Shown here in pieces: positions 60,486 through 64,000 of a stretch of 64,000 bases of DNA. The notes below the pieces were generated by a model. That model had not been told where the DNA came from, did not search any database, and was given only the letters and a program-made list of their open reading frames with translations. Made by a program: the position numbers and the translations under genes. Source of the DNA: Clostridium_X cadaveris. GTDB lineage: Bacteria > Bacillota > Clostridia > Clostridiales > Clostridiaceae. Each line of letters starts with the position of its first letter. Position 1 is the first letter of the stretch. The DNA lies in assembly GCF_039521325.1 (NCBI RefSeq), contig NZ_BAAACD010000024.1; one strand, 5' to 3'.

Positions 60486-61619
60486 TCATTCTTTTACCTT
60501 TTCTACAATTCTCATAATATCTTCCTTTGTTGGAATCCTAGGATTAGTAGGTGTACATGCATCTGCAAAAGCAGATTCCGCTATGTTTTCTAATGATTCT
60601 GCAACTTTATGTGTGTCAACTCCACATTCTTTTAAATTCAAAGGCATTTTCATATTTTTTTCCATAGTTTTTATTAAGTTTATGAGATTTTTTACTCCCA
60701 TCCTTATATTGTTAGATGGAAGTCCTAAAAGTTTAGCTATATTATGATATTTCTTTGCAGCTAGACTGTAATCTTTATTGTCATATCCAACTATGTTGGC
60801 ATTATATTCAATTACATACGGTAAAAGCATAGCGTTGGTTCTTCCATGAGGCACATGAAATTTGCCACCAAGTGTATGAGCTATACTATGATTTATTCCT
60901 AATGAAGCAGAATTAAATGCTATACCAGCAAGACATGAAGCATTGTGCATCTTTTCTCTAGCTTCCATATCACTTCCATCTTTATATGCTTTTTCTATAT
61001 ATTTAAAAGCCAGCATCAATGATTTTTCAGCTAATGCATCAGTAAAATCATTAGCTTTCGTGGAAACATAGGCTTCTAAACCATGTGTTATAACATCCAT
61101 GCCAGTATCAGCTGTTATCGCAGGCGGCACAGTTTTTACTAATTCTGGATCCAGTATGGCTATATTAGGAATTAATTTTTCAGAAACAAGAGGATATTTT
61201 ACTCCCTTTTCTTTATCTGTTATAACAGAGAATGATGTGACTTCTGATCCAGTTCCACTTGTAGTAGGTATAGCTATAAATTCTATATTTTTAAGTGATA
61301 ATATATTTTTAGAGAAATCCATTATGGCTTTTGCAGCATCTATAGCAGATCCTCCACCTAGTGCTACTATAACTTCTGGATTTACCTTGTTTAATTCTTC
61401 TATGCCTTTGACAACTAACTCTATTGGAGGGTCTGGTATAATTTCACTAAATACAGTTACAGAAGCACTGACAAGTTTATCTGTAATTTTATTTATTGTT
61501 CCTGATTTGACCATGAACGGATCAGTTATGATAAGTACGTTTTTATTTCCTATATGGCTTAATCTTTCCAAAGAACCTTCTCCAAAATATATGGATGTTT
61601 TTATTTTGAAGTCTTCCAT
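60486..61619 (-). CDS. eutG: Iron-containing alcohol dehydrogenase EutG
   Basis: 377 residues of the group III Fe-dependent ADH family: FGEGSLERLSHIGNKNVLIITDPF, ALGGGSAIDAAKAIMDF (NAD-binding), VPHGRTNAMLLPYVIEYN and the iron ligands in LGINHSIAHTLGGKFHVPHG. It reduces acetaldehyde to ethanol, regenerating NAD+ in the compartment. First gene on the minus strand; the start ATG follows AAAGGAG. A divergent GGDEF/HD-GYP gene lies 201 bases away. Confidence 0.92.
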   Translation of the reverse strand: MEDFKIKTSIYFGEGSLERLSHIGNKNVLIITDPFMVKSGTINKITDKLVSASVTVFSEIIPDPPIELVVKGIEELNKVNPEVIVALGGGSAIDAAKAIMDFSKNILSLKNIEFIAIPTTSGTGSEVTSFSVITDKEKGVKYPLVSEKLIPNIAILDPELVKTVPPAITADTGMDVITHGLEAYVSTKANDFTDALAEKSLMLAFKYIEKAYKDGSDMEAREKMHNASCLAGIAFNSASLGINHSIAHTLGGKFHVPHGRTNAMLLPYVIEYNANIVGYDNKDYSLAAKKYHNIAKLLGLPSNNIRMGVKNLINLIKTMEKNMKMPLNLKECGVDTHKVAESLENIAESAFADACTPTNPRIPTKEDIMRIVEKVKE

Positions 61620-61820
61620 AGCTATCTCCTTTCTTATTTACTTCATATAACATAGTTTATAAACTCGTCACCATATTTATACATGTTTTTATCTATTACC
61701 ATAAATTTCATCAAAAATTTTTTAAAGATATATTATATGTATATCAATAAGTTGTAAAAAAATGATATATGTATTATTCTTTATAGTAGATAAAATAATT
61801 TCAAAGAGGTACTTATAATA

Positions 61821-63581
61821 ATGGTTATTTTGAAATCCTTTTTAAATAACATTCCTTTCCCATTGTGGATTGAAGAATTAAACAATACAGTTTTATTTTT
61901 TAACCAGGCATATTCAGATATGTTCAATGTAAATTTCAATGTAATAAATATTTTGAAAGGATATCATATCTTTCCTAAAAATGTTGCAAAAATATATAAT
62001 TCTAATCGGATTCATTGTATAGAAACTCTCAGCAAGTCTATTTTTGAAGCAACTATAAATGACCAAATTCTTCAATTTCACATATTTCCTCTTTTAGGTG
62101 AAAAAGATGAAATAATAGCCATAGGAAGCATCCTCTTAGACTTAACTAGTCAAAGAAAATATGACGTTGAGCTTGAAAGTCAAAAAAACATATTAAGAAC
62201 TATAATAGATTCTCTTCCTCACAATATTTTTTATAAAGACAAAAGCAATAAATTTATTGGATATAATAAAAATTTCAAGAATTTTTACAACAAATTAGGT
62301 GTTACAGATATTATAGGAAAATCAGATTTAGATATTTTTCCAGATAAAGATACCGCTATGAATTTCATTAAACAAGATGAAGAAGTTATCAGTAGTAAAA
62401 TAGCTAAATATTCCGAGTATTATTCTATAGATGAAAATGGTAATCCTTGTTTTGAAGAAAGTGTTAAAGTTCCCGTAATAGATGACTCTGGTAATGTGTG
62501 GGGAGTAGTAGGTATATCCAACAATATAACTAAGAGAAAAATTTTAGAAGACAAACTTAGATATTTAAGTTACACTGATTCACTTACTGAGTTATACAAC
62601 CGTTCTTACTTTGAGGAAAAGATAAAAGAGTTGAATGATGAAAAATACCTTCCTCTAGGTGTCATAATGGGAGATGTTAATGGACTTAAACTTGTTAATG
62701 ATACTTTTGGTCATTTAGAAGGAGATAAACTACTGAAATCTATAGCTTATGTTTTAAAAAATGTATGTGGAGACAAAGGGTTTGTTTTCCGTTGGGGTGG
62801 AGATGAATTCATAATGCTTATCCCTAACTGCAATGAAAATTTATGTGAAAATACAGTTTCTCGCATACGTTTTGAATGTGAAAATTGCAACTATGATTTT
62901 ATAAAACTTAGTATAGCATTAGGTGAAACTGTTAAATACTTTTTAGATCAAGATGTGTATGAATGCATTAAAGATGTGGAAGAAAAGGTATATAGACAAA
63001 AACTTTTAGATGGAAAAAGTGTAAGAAGTGCTTTAATGGATTCGTTAAGAAAAACTCTTGAAGCTAAGCATACTGAAACAGAAGAACATACTGAAAGAGT
63101 TGTAAAATATGCTTATGTCATTGGGAAAGCTTTAAATTTTAAAATTGCCCAATTAGACGAATTGTATTTAGTAGCAAAGCTTCACGATATAGGTAAAATA
63201 GGGATCAAAGAAGATATACTTTTAAAATCTGATACTCTTACTACAGATGAACTAAAGATAATGCGAACTCACTGTGAGAAAGGCTATAGAATACTTCAAG
63301 CTTCTGGAGAGCTTGAAAATGTAGCAACTTGTGTTCTGTGTCATCATGAAAGATGGGATGGTACTGGCTATCCTATAGGTCTTTCTAAAAGCGAAATACC
63401 GCTTATGGCTAGAATAATAGCTGTTGCTGACTCTTATGATGCTATGACTTGTGAAAGACCTTACAAAAAAGCTTTAACAAAAAAAGAGGCTATAGAAGAA
63501 CTTCAAAAATGTTCCGGCTCTCAGTTCGACCCAGACATAATAAAAGCATTTTTAAATTATCTTAAAAACAACGATGACTAA
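61821..63581 (+). CDS. PAS-GGDEF-HD-GYP protein (cyclic-di-GMP turnover)
   Basis: 586 residues. Two PAS-like regions (~1-115 and ~130-240; the second has the PAC-like NPCFEESVKVPVIDDSGNVWGVVGISNNITKRK). The GGDEF domain (~245-375) has RWGGDEFIMLI intact but no obvious RxxD inhibitory site. The HD-GYP domain (~395-585) has AKLHDIGKIGI and HHERWDGTGYP intact. It could both make and break c-di-GMP, or one half may be regulatory. No transmembrane segment, so a cytosolic sensor. AGAGG ~11 bases before the ATG at 61821. Divergent from eutG, so the 201-base gap carries both promoters. Confidence 0.9.
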   Translation: MVILKSFLNNIPFPLWIEELNNTVLFFNQAYSDMFNVNFNVINILKGYHIFPKNVAKIYNSNRIHCIETLSKSIFEATINDQILQFHIFPLLGEKDEIIAIGSILLDLTSQRKYDVELESQKNILRTIIDSLPHNIFYKDKSNKFIGYNKNFKNFYNKLGVTDIIGKSDLDIFPDKDTAMNFIKQDEEVISSKIAKYSEYYSIDENGNPCFEESVKVPVIDDSGNVWGVVGISNNITKRKILEDKLRYLSYTDSLTELYNRSYFEEKIKELNDEKYLPLGVIMGDVNGLKLVNDTFGHLEGDKLLKSIAYVLKNVCGDKGFVFRWGGDEFIMLIPNCNENLCENTVSRIRFECENCNYDFIKLSIALGETVKYFLDQDVYECIKDVEEKVYRQKLLDGKSVRSALMDSLRKTLEAKHTETEEHTERVVKYAYVIGKALNFKIAQLDELYLVAKLHDIGKIGIKEDILLKSDTLTTDELKIMRTHCEKGYRILQASGELENVATCVLCHHERWDGTGYPIGLSKSEIPLMARIIAVADSYDAMTCERPYKKALTKKEAIEELQKCSGSQFDPDIIKAFLNYLKNNDD

Positions 63582-63670
63582 ATTTCTTAATTTATTGACA
63601 GACTAAATGTGTAAAGCAAATTTTTAGCTTAAAATTGATTTTAAGAATTCGTTATCTAGAGGCGTGTTCA

Positions 63671-63710
63671 CTTTAACACTCTAACATAAAAAGAAATGTG
63701 AGTGTTAAAG
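63671..63710 (+). promoter_or_regulatory. Hairpin upstream of the 47-codon ORF
   Basis: A perfect 11-bp stem (ctttaacactc / gagtgttaaag) with an inner acat/atgt pairing, 90 bases after the GGDEF gene and 39 bases before the next ATG. No U-run follows. It could be a leader hairpin, a protein-binding palindrome, or a weak terminator. Confidence 0.45.
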
Positions 63711-63748
63711 CAGCTAGACATTAGATAAATTATTTAGGAGGTCTGATT

Positions 63749-63892
63749 ATGGATAATAAAAAATCTGCTCATGACACAGCAAAACAAATGCTTATTGACG
63801 GAAAATCTTTTGAAGACATCATGGAAAAAACTCATTTAAGATTAAAAGATTTAAAAAGAATTGAAAAAGATGAAATAAATCCTCATTTTTGA
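63749..63892 (+). CDS. 47-residue ORF resembling a helix-turn-helix tail
   Basis: Complete ORF starting MDNKKSAHDTAKQM, then LIDGKSFEDIMEKTHLRLKDL and ending DEINPHF. TTAGGAGG lies 7 bases before the ATG, so translation is likely. The ID/GKSFEDIMEKT...LKDLKRIEK pattern is like the C-terminal helix pair of Rpn-family recombination-promoting nucleases (transposase-like PD-(D/E)xK proteins), but no nuclease part precedes it. It may be a standalone small regulator or a remnant. Confidence 0.65.
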   Translation: MDNKKSAHDTAKQMLIDGKSFEDIMEKTHLRLKDLKRIEKDEINPHF

Positions 63893-63901
63893 TAAAATAA
63901 A

Positions 63902-63929
63902 GGCCTAAAGCAACAAAATACTTTAGGTC
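63902..63929 (+). terminator. Hairpin after the 47-codon ORF
   Basis: A 9-bp stem (ggcctaaag / ctttaggtc, one wobble) with a 10-base loop and a short TTTAG tail, starting 10 bases after the stop codon. Confidence 0.55.
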
Positions 63930-63934
63930 TTTAG

Positions 63935-63982
63935 GGAATGTAGATAGATTTGTGTAAATCAAATCTACTACATTCCTTTTTT
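63935..63982 (+). terminator. Strong terminator at the window end
   Basis: Stem ggaatgtag / ctacattcc continued by tagattt / aaatcta with one bulge, then TTTTTT. It is the second of two tandem hairpins. Confidence 0.85.
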
Positions 63983-64000
63983 GTATGTTTTGATGGTAGA

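Noticed and set aside
61099..61650. 183-codon plus-strand ORF opposite eutG
   Set aside because: Antisense shadow; no family features or RBS.

Overview
The window reads as chromosomal DNA of a low-GC, anaerobic Firmicute of the Clostridium type. It is strongly AT-rich, uses many GTG/TTG starts behind AGGAGG-type ribosome binding sites, and its proteins look clostridial. These include a DbpA-like helicase, GH25-LysM lysozyme, AGCS/NSS/NhaC transporters, aspartase plus malic enzyme, and a Gram-positive ethanolamine locus. The species cannot be fixed from the sequence alone. No rRNA, tRNA, IS element, prophage module or CRISPR array was recognised. Most genes lie on the minus strand.

Layout. 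1-6.9 kb: end of a histidine kinase, a membrane-linked XRE regulator, a DEAD-box helicase, a lysozyme, an NhaC antiporter, and thiD behind a TPP riboswitch with a terminator. 7-13.6 kb: an AGCS amino-acid/Na+ symporter, then a 1515-residue surface protein transcribed from a leader containing a cobalamin riboswitch and terminator. This protein carries a region resembling the transcobalamin-like DUF4430 fold, so it may capture B12 at the surface. 13.7-24.4 kb: an ArsC/Spx-family gene whose catalytic Cys codon is an in-frame UGA followed by a hairpin (candidate selenoprotein), an NSS transporter behind an unclassified structured leader, an ABC-F protein with a degenerate second ATPase site, a dGTPase, an unknown membrane-anchored protein, an L,D-transpeptidase, malic enzyme and aspartase. 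24.8-36.4 kb: an AI-2E family permease, an XRE-TPR regulator, a FUSC-HAD fusion lacking the HAD nucleophile, an SDR/LysR divergent pair, a cystine-type symporter with a CoA-disulfide-reductase-like enzyme, and two zinc-ribbon proteins. 36.4-48.7 kb: an amidohydrolase with a two-protein DUF5058-type membrane system and a PucR regulator, an RND pump with a long coiled-coil insertion, an L25-like protein, threonine aldolase, MsrA, a secreted lethal-factor-like metalloprotease and a nitroreductase.

48.8-61.6 kb is a compact ethanolamine-utilisation microcompartment locus on the minus strand. In transcription order it is eutG, eutS, eutP, eutA, eutB, eutC, eutL, a EutK-like BMC protein, eutE, eutM, a 50-codon ORF, pduL-type phosphotransacylase, a eut-associated unknown, eutN, a PduT-like tandem BMC protein with the Fe-S cysteine, eutH and eutQ. 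EutH brings in ethanolamine and EutBC (adenosyl-B12 dependent, reactivated by EutA) gives acetaldehyde and ammonia. EutE makes acetyl-CoA, PduL makes acetyl-phosphate, and EutG disposes of acetaldehyde as ethanol. The usual EutV/EutW two-component antitermination system and a corrinoid adenosyltransferase are absent. A PAS-GGDEF-HD-GYP cyclic-di-GMP protein is divergently transcribed from eutG. The window ends with a 47-codon ORF and two tandem terminators.

The strongest points for follow-up are the candidate UGA-encoded selenoprotein (13732-14085), the B12-riboswitch-controlled surface protein (8624-13545), the unclassified leader RNA (15532-15712), and the non-standard parts of the eut locus.
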